From Marchantia polymorpha subsp. ruderalis (taxonomy: Eukaryota > Streptophyta > Marchantiopsida > Marchantiales > Marchantiaceae), in NCBI GenBank assembly GCA_037833965.1, contig AP031352.1, positions 24,470,501 through 24,534,500 of the forward strand: a stretch of DNA of 64,000 nucleotides. Direction: 5' to 3'. The translations under genes and the position numbers were made by a program. Under the pieces are notes generated by a model. It saw nothing but the letters and a program-made list of their open reading frames with translations, ran no database searches and was not told the origin of the DNA. Below are positions 45,679 through 57,389 of the stretch, in pieces (positions within the stretch are counted from its first letter, which is position 1; each line of letters starts with the position of its first letter).

Positions 45679-46034
45679 GCTCTAGCAGTTAGAGTTAACA
45701 ATCCGGAGTTGGAGAACACTACTTGCAGAGCCTCTGAATGTACTCTTGAGAAACTTTCCTCCTGAACCTTGAGTGGAGGTCATAATTGACCTCTTAGTTG
45801 TGCTTTTCCAGTTTCAGGTGTGTGTTGGGGTGAACTACGCTGCATTGTGCGTCCTCCGAGTGACCTCCGAGTTGAGCACTTGCAGTATTTTTGGGAGTGA
45901 CAATCGCCTGAGAATTCAAACTCTTCAATAGTCTGTTAAACGTGACATTTAGTACTCTAAGTGTTGCCTCTGTCCCTTTGGGTTCGACCTTTCTGTTGCT
46001 ATACTGCAGTTTTAGCCTTTGGTGGGTTATTACA

Positions 46035-46230
46035 GCTCCTACTATAGATCCTAATCTACTAGAAATGGAGAAGAGATTGAGTGATAGCTAGTTAGGATTT
46101 CAAGAAACTATGATGAAACAATTGCAGAGTATGATGAATCAGAAGCTATCAGCCTGATCCTCCTCCTCCAATTGAATTGGGTGACATTTTTCAAGCATGT
46201 GATGTGTCTAGTGTGATCAATCTAGACACA
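46035..46230 (+). pseudogene. Old gypsy gag-like fragment at the insertion site of copy D
   Basis: Across the empty site of copy D the flanks join to read LPAPTIDPNLLEMEKRLSDS and, after a stop, QETMMKQLQSMMNQK, which is like the linker part of plant gypsy Gag. The left flank before 33683 carries related remains. Too decayed for a firm family call. Confidence 0.35.
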
Positions 46231-46523
46231 CTAAGCAATTTTGCACGGTGATGCAAAACCGTGATAACAAAATGAGCGATGAATCACCTCCAACATCAAA
46301 GAGGCTAGGTACCAAATCATTTTGATCAAAATGGTTATAGAGTACCTCATAGAAGTCAAGTCAATCACAACATGGAGAGAAAATAATCGCATGCTTTTTG
46401 AGGCAAATGGTATTATCCAAGTGAGTGTTGGTCTAAAGTTGTCGTTAATGTTACAAGTAAATTATGGATATGTTACAGATGACTTGGTAGGACTACAGTA
46501 CGTCCAGTCAGTCTGTACCTAAG

Positions 46524-46815
46524 TGTAACACTAGGGTTTAGAGAGAAGCTCACTTGAAGATAAAAACGTAAATTCTAAAGATGAGAGATACCAACAATGG
46601 TTCTCCTCTCCCTTATAAATCTCTCACCAACAAGTACAAGGAGATTAGATCTTATCTCCATCATCCATCCCACTCCTAGTGGATGAATGACGTGGCGAAT
46701 AATCCTAACAAGCACACAGATCGCTGAGGTGGCGTTCCCAACTAACACACTAACTAACACACTCAATCCTTACCTACAAGCACACGGATTGCTGACGTGG
46801 CACTGTCAACTAACA
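46524..46815 (-). repeat. Possible 3' LTR of the adjoining gypsy fragment
   Basis: On the reverse strand the block begins TGTTAGTTGACAG at 46815 and ends CACTTACA-like (gtgttaca) at 46524. It lies just after the integrase remains and contains a TATA-like ttataagggagagg. Two diverged copies of a unit with gctgacgtgg/gctgaggtgg are inside. There is no matching 5' copy in the window, so this stays tentative. Confidence 0.3.
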
Positions 46816-48722
46816 CATCCACTCTGTACCTACCAAGTGCAACTTCTCCTTGGCCTGATGTAGTCCTCGGTGAATATGCTCCACAAATTTGTCGACTGCT
46901 GCAACTTTGGTCGAAAACTCCTCTCATCAAACTTGAAGGAGTTATAGGACGAGCTCCATACATAAGAAAAAATGGAGACACTTTTGTGGATGCATTAACA
47001 GAATTGTTATATGCAAATTTCACAAGTGGCAAAAGGTTGTACCACTCTTCTTGCTTTTCTAATCTAAATGCTCGTAGCATATCTTCCACGGTTCTATTTG
47101 CCCTCTCCGTTTTTCCATCAGTTTGAGGATGATAGGTTGTTGACATTGCTAGTTTTGTTTTGAAAAAGCTAAACAAAATATCCAAAATAAACTAGTGAAG
47201 TGAGTACATCTCTCCGTGATTAACACTTTGCTTAAGCCATGATTCACAAAAACTACATCTAGATACAATTGAGCTAGTTGTGGAGCTGTTACTGTTTTTG
47301 TGGTTGGCCTCATGTGAATCATCTTGCTCAATTTGTCCACAAAAACCACCACTGAATCATGTCCTAACGAAGTACTTGGTAACTCACATACAAGATCCAT
47401 TGTGACATGTTCCCACCGCTGTTTGGGAATAGGAAGAGGCTGTAATAAACCCGCTGGTTTTTGATTACTTGACTTGTTTTGTTGACAAGCAACACAACTT
47501 CAAACATAGGACTCCACATCCTCACGTATCTTGGGCCAATAGTGTACTCGTCGTATACTCTCCACAGTTTTCTCCACTCCCACATGACCTGCAATGGCTA
47601 TGTCGTGACTTTCTGCCAAAATCATTGTGCGCAAATTGTGATCTTGTGGAATCCATATACGCTCATTGTAAAACGCCAAACCTCGAGATTTCTCTGCCTT
47701 TCCATTTTGTAGTGCCCGAGTGATCTCTTCATCCTCCTTTATGGCTTGTGTCATCTTGCTCCATCAATCAGCCTCAATTTTCATTTCTGCAACATGATTG
47801 AAACAAGGCATGCGTGTGAGGGCATCTGCAAGTTGCTTCTTTTCCTCCACGTACACAATCTTCATGTTGAAGCGTTGATGCCACTCTGCCCATCAAATTT
47901 GTCGTCTAGACAGATCCTTCTGAGTTTCCAAATAAACCAAGGGTTTATGATCGGTCTCCACCACAAACTCTTTATCACCCAAGTAATGCTTCCAATGTTT
48001 GGTTGCCAACACAATGGCTAGCTCCTCCCAATCTGTGATGTGATAATTTTGTTCCGCCGCCATCAACTTTCGAGAATAGAAAGCAACTGGATGCCATCCA
48101 TCCTCCCATTCTTGTTGAAGTATGCCACCTACTGTTGTACCTGATGCGTTAGTGGCCAACTTGATAGAACGGTTAGGATCATACCACTTGAAAATAGGTG
48201 CGTGTAACAAAGCATCTTTCAGTGCTTGAAAAGCTAACTCTTGAGCTGTTCCCCATCTCCATTTTTTACCTTTCCCTAACATGGAAGTCAAGGCTTGAGC
48301 TAGGCGAGCAAAACCTTTCACAAATCTACAATAGAATCCAGTGAGCCCTAGAAAACTCTTCAATTGAGTTTGATCCTCAGGTGCTATGCATTTCTAAATG
48401 GCATCTATCTTCTCATTCATCACTTGGATTCCTGTAACTGTGACTCTATGACCCAAGTAATCTACTTCTGACTTGCCAAATTCACATTTTGAAGCTTTGG
48501 CATACAATTGATTGTCTCTTTAAACTTGAAGTACCTCTCGTAAATGACTTTTATGATCACTCAAAGTTTTGCTATACACCAAAATATCATCTAGAAAATC
48601 AATGTGAGATTTATCTAGATAAGGGCGAAAGATATCGTTCATCAATCCCATGAATGTAGCTAGTGCATTAGTAAGACCAAAAGGCATCACTAGATACTCA
48701 AAGTGTCCATATCTAGTATGAA
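46763..48722 (-). pseudogene. 5'-truncated Ty3/gypsy pol (RT, RNase H, integrase)
   Basis: Reading leftwards: end of reverse transcriptase ([38 protein letters not shown], where FLDD is a variant of the catalytic YxDD), the connection (FLGLTGFYCRFVKGFARLAQ), RNase H (SIKLATNASGTTVGGILQQE, DHKPLVYLETQ), the integrase zinc region (ESHDIAIAGHVGVEKTVESI), and the integrase core in two frames (MDLVCELPSTSLGHDSVVVF; YHPQTDGKTERANRTVEDML). Frameshifts occur between RNase H and integrase and in the core. The 5' part is missing: at about 48722 the reading joins directly to a coiled-coil gene ([12 protein letters not shown]). This is an ordinary old gypsy copy, not related to the methyltransferase element. 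Confidence 0.85.
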
Positions 48723-48724
48723 AA

Positions 48725-49316
48725 GCTTTCCCTCGGCCTCCGTCAATTTCATTTCTCCCTCGCATAACTGCTCCTCAGCTTGCGACCGTTGCGTCGTTAG
48801 TTTGCTACATTACGTCTCTAGCTTCTCGATAAACTCCAGATCCAAGATCCGCGCAGCTTCGTATTCGGTAAGCTTCTTCGCTCTCACCGTCGATTCGATT
48901 TGGTACTCTTGCTCCTTCTCCGCGGCAGCCAACAACTCATCAACCTTCAATGACTCGGCGTCATACGCGGTCCGACACGACTCCAACCTATTCAAGAGGC
49001 CCACGCTCGCGCACTTGACACTCTCCACGTCCTCTTGAAGACACTCGCAGATCTGCTCCGAATGTCTTCGCTTTTCAACTTCCTCAGCCAGCCTCTTCTG
49101 AAGTGTTTGATGTCTCGCCTCTGTTGGTTGACTCTTTCGTTCTTTCGCGGCGACCTCAGTAGCCACCGCTATCTTCATCCGCGTCCGGTTACGCACTATC
49201 TCCACGTAGGACTCATTGCTGCGTGCATCCGGATATTTCTACCTCTTTCGGTCGAGGTACTTGAGCAACGGATGTACTTGCACACACAACACATCGGCGG
49301 CACTTAAGGCTGACGA
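48725..49316 (-). pseudogene. C-terminal part of a divergent relative of the TIR-element protein
   Basis: The reading VHPLLKYLDRKR, then SYVEIVRNRTRMKIA and a coiled coil (RLAEEVEKRRHSEQICECLQ, SCRTAYDAESLKVDELLAAA) follows the same order as the block PLLRYLDRK and coiled coil of the TIR family, but most residues differ. It is separated from its N-terminal part (52464-53400) by copy G, and its 3' end is cut by the gypsy fragment at about 48722. An older or sister family of the same gene is the likely origin. Confidence 0.6.
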
Positions 49317-49321
49317 CTGTG

Positions 49322-51632
49322 TGTGGTAACCCACTTTTTTTTTGTGCGGAATTTAAAACAATTTTGGAAAACAGTACCGCAGCAGCCGTGTAAATGGTGA
49401 TCAGTACATTTAAATAGAGCGAAGATGGATAATCGCGGGTCTCGTATGATCTCGTTGTATCCAGAAGTTGGGCGCAATGTTCGGAACAGGCGCCCCGACC
49501 TGAACGATCAATTTTGAAGGAGTTCTCCTTTGGCGCAAGACGCATAATCCGCCATCGGCGATACGCCTTAGGCGCTAGGGAAATGCCTTAGAGCTTATTC
49601 AATTCACAACGCCTTGACTTGGTTAGAGTCTCGTTGGAAAGAGCTCAACTCGTTCTAACTAGCCCAAGAACGTCTGGAACGGATGAGGACTTAGGGAGTT
49701 GTGACTGTCGGAAGATAAGAAGACGTGCGCCTTCGGCGGAAGGAGTTCGTCGTCGGCGGAAAGTCCGCCGGAAAATCCGCCTTCGGCGGAAGGAGTTCGC
49801 CTTTGGCGTAGGCACTTCGCCTTCGGCGGGATATCCGCCTTCGGCCCTAGATGTTCGCCTTCGGGGGTGAAGTATTTTGTACGGCGCCTACGGCGCTAGC
49901 GCATCAAGATTAGGTAAGTACCTTTGGGGGTAGCGACTCTGTACGGTCCGCCTGCGGCTCAACGCCTGCGGCGGAACGGACAGGTGCGCCTTCGGCGGGA
50001 CAGAACTCCGGCGGCGAGAGCGACTGCGGAGGGACAAGACAGAGCGACAGACAAGACGAAATCCGTTGACCACGGTCAACGTCTGCGGCACAGCCGCCTT
50101 CGGCGATGCACCTACGCCGACGGACATCTTTAGGGAGACACGCCGACGGACATCTTCGGCGCTGGGAGTCAACGCCCTCGGCGGTATAGACGCCTTCGGC
50201 GCTGCGGGTCAACGCCTTCGGCGGAAGGAGTTCGCCTTTGGCGGAGCGCGTGCGGCAGATTTCGCCTACGGCGGTGCGAGATGGATGCGAGTAGCGAGTC
50301 GGCTAGAGGCGAAAGCCTTTGCCGCAGCACCTTCGGCAAGACGCCTTCGGCGCTGCGCGACCATAGCCAGGGCGAAGTACGATGGCGGAACTCAAATTGA
50401 AATTTTGAACGTGTGAGTGCGGGCGACGGCGGAGCGTGAAGCCGCGCGTGCGAGAGGAGGGCCGTTACACCTCCAAGCCGGCGCAGCCATCAAGTGAGTC
50501 GACACTCACAACCAAGTGACGACCATGACATCCTGCGAGCCAAGGGCGGACACTTCCTTCTTGAATTTGCGATTTCAATTTCTTGTGCAGGCTGCGCGCG
50601 TCCACCTTCTGGCCGAGAGAAATTCGAGACACCGACGCGCAGAGACTCGCAAGGTGACAGAGAGAGAATTGAGTGTGCAACAGTCGGAATTGAGAGAGAT
50701 TAGAGTTTGCAGGAGAATCGCAGTTGCGGGCAAGAAGCTTGAGTATAGCGGAGGAAGGTTCACGAAATCCAATTTCAAGAACGCGATGTCGAAGCCCACT
50801 CAGCTGCGGATGATTCCGCTCAAGATCCCGCAGATTGGGTTGCGCGCTTACCAGGATTCCGTCCTGTCTGTCAATCTCTCTCGCCTCTCCGCAGGCGCTC
50901 TCGCCTCCGGAGTCCGTACCGCCGAGGGCGCACCCGTCCGTACCGCCGTAGGCTGTGAGCCGAAGGCGGACCGTATGGATTCGCTACTCCGTTAGTACTT
51001 ACCTAATCTTGATGCGCTGGCGCCGTAGGCGCCGTACGAGCTCCATCTCCGAAGGCGAACTTCTAGGGCCAAAGGCGGATATTCTGCCGATGGCGGAGTG
51101 CCTACGCGTAGGTGAATTTCTTCCGCCTATGCGTAGGCGAACTTCCTTCCGCCTATGCGTAGGCGAAATTCTCGGCGGACTTCTCGCCGACGACGAACTC
51201 CTTCCGCCTATGCGTAGGCGCTCGTCTTCGCATCTTCTGACAATCACAACTCCCTGAGTCCTCATTCGTTCCAGGCGTTCTTGGGCTCGTTAGAACGAGC
51301 GCGTCGAGCTCTTTCCAACAAGATCCTGAGCAAGTCGAGGTGTTTGTGAATTGCATAAATTCTGAGGGATCCCTCTAGCGCCGAAGGCGTACCGCCGAAG
51401 GCGGATTATGCGCCTTGCGCTGAAGGAGAACTCCTTCAGGATCGATCGTTCAGGTCGGCGCCTGTTCTGGACATTGCGCCCAACTTCTGGATTCTACGAG
51501 ATCCTGTGAGATCCGCGATTATCCATTTACATTCTATTTAAATGTATCGATCACCATTTACACGGCTGCTATGGTACTGTTTTCCAAAATTGTTTTAAAT
51601 TCCGCAAAAAAAAACAAAAGTGGATTACCACA
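49322..51632. repeat. Long inverted repeat within copy G, arms about 745-775 bp
   Basis: Sequence 49322-50065 recurs as its reverse complement at 50856-51632, including a second terminal motif tggattaccaca ending at 51632. Landmarks match in order from the ends inwards: cagtaccgcagcagccgtgtaaatgg, gttgggcgcaatg, agcgcatcaagattaggtaagta, gacagacaagacg. Arms are separated by about 790 bases. A transcript through both would fold into a long hairpin. Confidence 0.85.
50787..50855 (+). pseudogene. Start of the TIR-element gene left in copy G
   Basis: MSKPTQLRMIPLKIPQIGLRAYQDS matches the start of the family protein and then stops at the border of the inverted segment. Another scrap, LLQPHRTTYITSWQVSFVEL, is at about 51633-51700. 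Neither can be functional. Confidence 0.7.
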
Positions 51633-52463
51633 CTCTTGCAGCCGCACCGAACAACATACATCACTTCTTGGCAAGTGTCTTTCGTGGAGTTGGCGTTGGC
51701 CGGAGCTCCGATTCACTGGTCCGTTAGATAGATACTTGAACAGTTCCCCCTTACACTTTCGAGTGATTGTTCCTGATTGTACTCCTTCGGGATTTTTCCC
51801 CTGAATGCCAAAGTGAAGTTTTGCTACTTCGAGTAAGCCTTGGTTGTAATTCAGGTTACGCTGCAGCATGTGCCTTCGGGGCAACCCCTGTAGTATTTCT
51901 GGGAATGACAAGTGCCTAAGAATTCAAACTCTTCAATAGACTGTTATGGTGTGCTACTGGATCGTTTCTCAGTTGAGTCTCTCAATTGGACCTGTGTTCT
52001 CTGCGCGTTTTGTGAGTTGAGAGTGTTGTTCATCGCGTGTGAGTGGCTTCGATCCGAAGTAGGAAGTCCAAACCGGGTTCTCTGTGCTAGCAAAAACTAG
52101 TGGAAGGGTTGTAAAAGCCGGAGTTTGGAGTCACTACCCGCAGATTTGATGAGTGTATTCGTGAGAGACTTTCCCCCTTAAATCTTAAGGAGAGGTCCTA
52201 ACCAACCTCTGAGTTGTGTTTCTATAGTTTCAGGTGTGAGTGTGTGTGTGTTGAGTGAACTACGCTGCACTATGCGACCTCCGAGTGACCTCCGAGTGAA
52301 CACTTGCAGTATTTCTGGGAGTGACAGTCGCCTGAGAATTCAAACTCCTCAATAGTCTGTTAAATGTGACACTTTGTACTCTGTGTGTTGCCTCTGTCCT
52401 TGTGGGTTTGACCTTTCTACCACTATATTGCAGTTTTAGCCTTTGGTGGGTTATTACACTGTG

Positions 52464-53400
52464 CCTCTTCTACTGAGGGTTCCTCATCCGTCTCCAGTAT
52501 GACTATTTTGGTGGAGGTCCGGGGTGAGGCTACCTTCAACGGTCCACTCTCAGCTACTGCCACGTCTTTTACAGCCTTCTCCGCAACTTCCTTTAATGCC
52601 ACAGGGTCTTCCTCAGTGTCCGATAACTCTGTTAGTACCTCAGCGGCCCGTTCCGAGGAGCCTTCATCCAGATGCCCGCCGAAGGAACCTCATTCTGCCT
52701 CGGGGGAACTCGCCAAAACCGCCTTCCTCTTATCTATCTTTGAAGCCCGTTGTGGCTTAACAGGTGTCGGCTGTTCTTCTATAATCCGAGGATTCTTCCC
52801 CACCGATACCTCCTTCTCTCTGGCTGCAATTGCCACTAGTCCCGCCTCCTGCACGGAACGTCCTCTCGGCGTAGCTCTTCTACTCTTCGTGCTGCTATCC
52901 TTTCTAGTATCAACCTCTTGGCCTTTGTCTTTGACCTGGTTCGGAAATCTGGTGATCGTATCTCAATAGGAGCTGCCCGTCGTAACCGTTCTTCTGCTAC
53001 GGTGGCCTCATAGATTCTTTGTTTCTTCCTTGGTTGTGAGTCTTGCTAGCCTTAGGACCGCTTTCTCCTCTACTGGGGCGAATGGCGCGGTTCGCCTTCA
53101 AGGTCCGAGTTGACCTCGTTAGCAAGCACCACCTCTTCTCCTTCCTGTGGCACTTCTCATGATGGAAAGACTCTACTCTTTGCGGGCGTCAGTATTCCCA
53201 TACCCCTGTAGATATTAATCAAGAATGGAGACAAGTAACAGGCGGACCCTCCTTGAATGAGCTGGATGTGTTGCCGGGTGGTTGTCCAGAAGATGCGTGC
53301 CCAATGGATACGATCTCCTCTCAATGCTCTCTCGACGAATCCCACCTGCCAAGTCCTCATGTAGGTAGGTCAAGACGGACGAAGACTCTGCATCAACGCC
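52464..53400 (-). pseudogene. N-terminal part of the divergent TIR-element relative
   Basis: From about 53360 leftwards the reading is MRTWQVGFVERALRGDRIHW, then SACYLSPFLINIYRGMGIL, clearly matching WQVSFVELTLAGAPVHW and HLSPFLINFYRS of the TIR family. A low-complexity charged middle follows down to 52464, where copy G begins. The first part of the N-terminal domain is lost at about 53400, where an AT-rich stretch starts. Together with 48725-49316 it forms one broken gene with copy G in the middle. Confidence 0.6.
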
Positions 53401-53404
53401 ATCA

Positions 53405-55182
53405 AAATTGAATCGCATAAAAACTATTTTTTGAATGAATGAGATAAAAAAAAAATCATTAAATATTTTTGTCAAATTATCAAAAATTTGATTGTCTAGA
53501 TTCTAGAGTAAGATAAGAGAACTCTGCAATATGATGATTATTTACCTCATGTTGAAAATAAATTTTTTCATATTATACGTATATTTAAATAAATAAAAAT
53601 TAATTTTATCAAATTTTCATAATGATTATATAATTTAATTCAAAGAACTATATACATTGTATAGAAGAAAAAAATTATATTTTTGATGATAAATACTATA
53701 ATAAAAGTAAATATTTATTTGAATTTGATTTTTATTCTCAAAATTTACATACATCATATTATTTACATAGTAAATACAACACTTAGTTAATATAACTTCT
53801 CGAAGGAAAATTATATGAATTCACACTACTAAAGCTTAGGAGAAATATCATTAAAGGAAAAGTTTATTGTGGGAAAAATTCACCTATTGTTACTCTACTT
53901 CCTCACTTCTGTTTATAGATAATAAAACAACGATATTGCTGACTCCGATGATGGAAGATGTAATTTGGCGCTTTTCAATCATAACAAAAAAGCCAGCACG
54001 TTACTGTTGAGAAGGTTTGTGAGCTCCGCAAACAACGACAATATCAGTAGATTTCAACTGCAAAGAAAAAACAAAGAAAAAAAAGAAACTGCTGGAGAAA
54101 ATATAAATAATCGTCTATTAATAGCGCATGACCGGGCGGGCGGGCGGGAAACAACCAAGTATACGAGTCTGAATCGTGGTTGTGTAGTGCACGGTGGGAT
54201 AATCCGTCGCAATTGCACCACACTGCGGAAAGCGAGCATTGTTTCTGATTTTCTTGCTCCATGCTCCAACTCCGAAACCGTTTCGATCTCGACCCCTTGT
54301 CACTTAGAATCATGATCGCCTTTGACAGATAACATAATCGACTCGCACACTACGTTGCAGGAAGTACATTGTGGCAGGCGACCACGAAGTAATGGATCTG
54401 TCTGCTTCGACCTGAGGAGACCGCGATGGTCCTGCCCGGTCTTCAAGGAAAAAATCTCGAAGGAAATACAACCTTGAGGATATCCCCACCTCACCAAACG
54501 AAGTATTTTTGCTGCATTGCAAGGAGTCTCTTTCTTCCGTTCATTCAGAGAGTTCATGCAGCCGAGCATCATCTTTGAGGAGACAGAGATGCTTTGCCAA
54601 CTTTCTGAGAAGCGAAACACGCGAAGGAACACATGCGGCTGGGAATCTGCAATCCTAGTTCGATGGATCCAAAAACGTGCTGGCTCATGTTACAAGATTG
54701 GAACTAGAGAGCATAAAAGTTCTGACAGTGAGCTTCGAATGAGCACAAGTTCGTTCGTATGAACACAGTTGTCAGAAAGAGCGTCAACTGGCCCAACAAG
54801 TGGGAACAAGAAAACTGGCGTAAGATGCGGAAGACATACAGGCCAAGACAACATTCAGGAACAGGACAACGTTTTCTGAACCTGGTCCTTGACGCAGCTC
54901 CTTCGTGCTGACTGCACACTGAACACCCAGAAGAGGGCGAGAATCCCTCGAGGCCATCCGAATAACTGGTTGGAGAAATCCATGGTCCTCGACTCCAGAA
55001 GTGATAGCAAGGGATCCATGCTAACTTCATGGACATTGCGCCACCACTACGCAAAGTCTTCTGTTCGTGGAAATACGGCCTTCCTCAAAGGCCCAGAACT
55101 TGTGGATTGAATGTCAAAGATCGGGTGTGTCGTTCGGCTGAGCGTTTCTGAGGAATTTTGACAAGCAACATAGATAAAACCG
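53405..55182. other. Spacer and TauE/SafE upstream region, no gene recognised
   Basis: The first 500 bases are very AT-rich without open frames. From about 54300 the composition is more balanced, but the frames on both strands show no known domain. The last few hundred bases before 55183 should hold the promoter and 5' leader of the transporter gene. Confidence 0.4.
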
Positions 55183-57389
55183 ATGGCAATTCAAAACTGG
55201 GCATCACCCAGGCTGGTGGTGGCGGCATGTTGCTTGTTCTCTACCATGGTCTTTGTCTCCTGCGCGAGAGCTGACGCTGCGATCAGTCCTCATCTTCTGT
55301 CATCGCGCAGGCTGAATGGTATGGTCACAACTGATGGAAGGATGGGTGAAATGCAGTGGTGGGCAAATTTCACGAGCAGCATTACTCGTCCGGATGAAGG
55401 AGAAGATTCTCACTGGCCCGAACTCCAGCTCAACCCTCGTTCGGTAGCGGCCATTATACTAGGGGGAATTGGTGCCAGTCTCTGTACGGCTGCAGGCCTA
55501 GGTGGTGGAGGTCTCTTCGTGCCTCTCTTCAATCTTTTGCTGCAGTTCGATTCTAAAACTTCGGCAGCCCTGTCCAACTTCATGATTGTAGGGGGGCAGT
55601 CTATAACTTTGCTCATGAATCTGGCTCGAACTCACCCCGATCATCCAGGAAAACCTCTTATAGACTTCGATGCAGCTCTTCTCCTTCAGCCGAATCTACT
55701 TCTGGGAATTAGCGTGGGAGTAATCCTGAACTTCATGTTCCCGAATTGGATCATTACTCTATTGCTGATTTTGATGCTCACTTACTTGACCGTGAACTCG
55801 TATAGAAGTGGAGTGAAACGCTGGAACAAGGAGTCAGAGCAATTGGCCTTGTCCAGTCGGACTGCAGGCACGAAGACTGTTGCACAGAGTCCAAATACGT
55901 CTGGTGGACCATCTGGTAGCCTCAGGGAACCTCTGCTCGATCGCCACAGTACATCCAGGTTTCCCACGAAGAAGATTCTAGCTCTGGCGCTAGTGTGGCT
56001 GGCATTTGGTGCCGTGCAAGTTCTAAGGGAAGGAAGAGGTGGACAGGTACAATCTATTTGTGATAGAATTTTGCTAATTCCGTCCGTGATCTAGTAGCAT
56101 ATACTTCTTGTAATGCAAACACGGTAGTATAATGTGTTTTCTCCTTAAGCTGGGAATTTACAAAATCTCGTGGAATAGTTTGCACTGTCTGTACATTGGC
56201 TCAGCAGATGACTGTGGCTTCAGAACTTTGCAACAATAAGTTTATCATATGATATCCTGGTCTTGTTCCAACAGAGATCGCAAGTACCTGAAACTACGTG
56301 TCCATTTAGAAGGCTTGTTGTCTCGCAACTCCTATGTGACAAAGTACTCGTTGCTAGGATGCGAGACGTCTTGCTGATTTGCAATACGTATTTTTGCAGA
56401 GCAAGTGCGGTTTTGGCTACTGGCTACTCACTGCAACTCAAGTACCACTGGCGCTGATCGTGACGTACTTTGTTCTCAAGAATCAGCACTCTGCCGACAC
56501 ATCTAAAAATGCTTTACAGTCAGCGGTAAGCCCCACATGTCCTCCAATGTGGTAAAGAATCATCAAACTACGTATCCTTGTGGATGACGTTCAACGATCA
56601 CACGGTGTAGTCATGGGGAAGCTTTTCCATTACAGTAATATAGACCAAACTGTTATATCCCACATTTCCTCTATAATACAGTCAAAGACTACAATTTTCG
56701 TCTCTTCTCTCAATTTGCACTGAGAACTTTTGATGCTTAAGTTATAGGGAATTCTGTTGTTCCAAGTTGTCTTCAGCCTGAATTTGATCTGTGTTCTCCG
56801 CTTCTGTGCAGGACGATGGTTTTGTGCTGACACCAGAAGCGAGCTCATCGTTCACAAAGATGTCGTTATTAACAGGTATCCTCGGAGGAATGCTAGGAAT
56901 CGGAGGAGCTATGATCATCAATCCCATGCTCATGTCAGCCGGAATGCACCCCCAGGTGATTTGTCGAGCTGATAAACGTTTCCCTCATAAATGCATAAAG
57001 TTGATCTTATTCCGAAGTATCCACTCAGTTCTCCAGAATCGAATGTGCACAACCAACTCAAATGTTCTGTTCTCTGGCAGGTGACGGCAGCGACATCAGG
57101 TTTTATAGTCGTTTTTTCGGCCTCCATGTCTGTGGTTCAGTATTGGATCATGGGCCGTGTCCCAGTAAACTGGGCCCTCACTGCAGCAGCCTTATCGGCA
57201 CTATTTTCTGCTGTGGGTATTTTGGTTGTGCAACGAATTCTTAATAAGTACGGCAGAGCGTCCTTGATCGTATTTGTCGTGGCGTTTGTTATCGGGATCA
57301 GCGCTATTCTTATGGGTAGTCTTGGAGGTTTGCATGTGTGGCAACAGTTCCAGTCTGGGGCTTACATGGGTTTCCACTCTCCATGCTAG
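55183..57389 (+). CDS. TauE/SafE family sulfite exporter-like membrane protein, four exons
   Basis: Exons by GT-AG borders and unbroken phase: 55183-56046, 56400-56525, 56812-56955, 57081-57389, giving 480 residues, normal for plant members. The start MAIQNWASPRLVVAACCLFS opens a signal-like hydrophobic segment. The first TauE half begins near residue 88 with AAIILGGIGASLCTAAGLGG and GGLFVPLFN, followed by helices including QPNLLLGISVGVILNFMFP and IITLLLILMLTYLTV; a soluble loop ends with FPTKKILALALVWL. The second half has CGFGYWLLTATQVPLALI, ILGGMLGIGGAMIINP, MHPQVTAATSGFIVVFSASM, SVVQYWIMGRVPVNWAL and the end GGLHVWQQFQSG. The family exports sulfite or organosulfonates in bacteria; plant substrates are largely unknown. 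Membrane location is clear, substrate is not. Confidence 0.9.

Larger units (their letters stand above)
33683..46034 (+). mobile_element. TIR element copy D, split by copies E and F and a solo-LTR-like insert
   Basis: The left TIR TGTGGTAACCCAC is at 33683-33695 and the right TIR gtgggttattaca at 46022-46034. GCTCC at 33678-33682 and again at 46035-46039 is a perfect 5-bp target-site duplication. Removing copy E (34691-36879), copy F (38902-44248), their duplicated 5-mers and the insert at 44908-45678 leaves about 4.0 kb: left arm, a shortened gene and a right arm. The target was an old gypsy gag-like sequence, which reads across the empty site. Confidence 0.88.
49322..52458 (+). mobile_element. 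TIR element copy G, internally rearranged
   Basis: The left TIR TGTGGTAACCCAC is at 49322-49334 and the right TIR gtgggttattaca at 52446-52458; CTGTG at 49317-49321 and 52459-52463 is a perfect 5-bp duplication. Inside, the left arm (to 50065) is followed by gene start (to about 50855), then the left arm again but inverted (50856-51632), a scrap of the N-terminal domain (LLQPHRTTYITSWQ), and the right arm. Most of the gene is gone, so the copy can move only with outside help. Confidence 0.88.

Noticed and set aside
52499..52969. Plus-strand 156-codon frame rich in Ser/Ala
   Set aside because: It lies opposite the low-complexity middle of the reverse-strand TIR-gene relative and is its shadow.
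54300..55054. Reverse-strand frames of 110 and 116 codons upstream of the transporter
   Set aside because: No recognisable domain, no support from composition, and they overlap the expected promoter.
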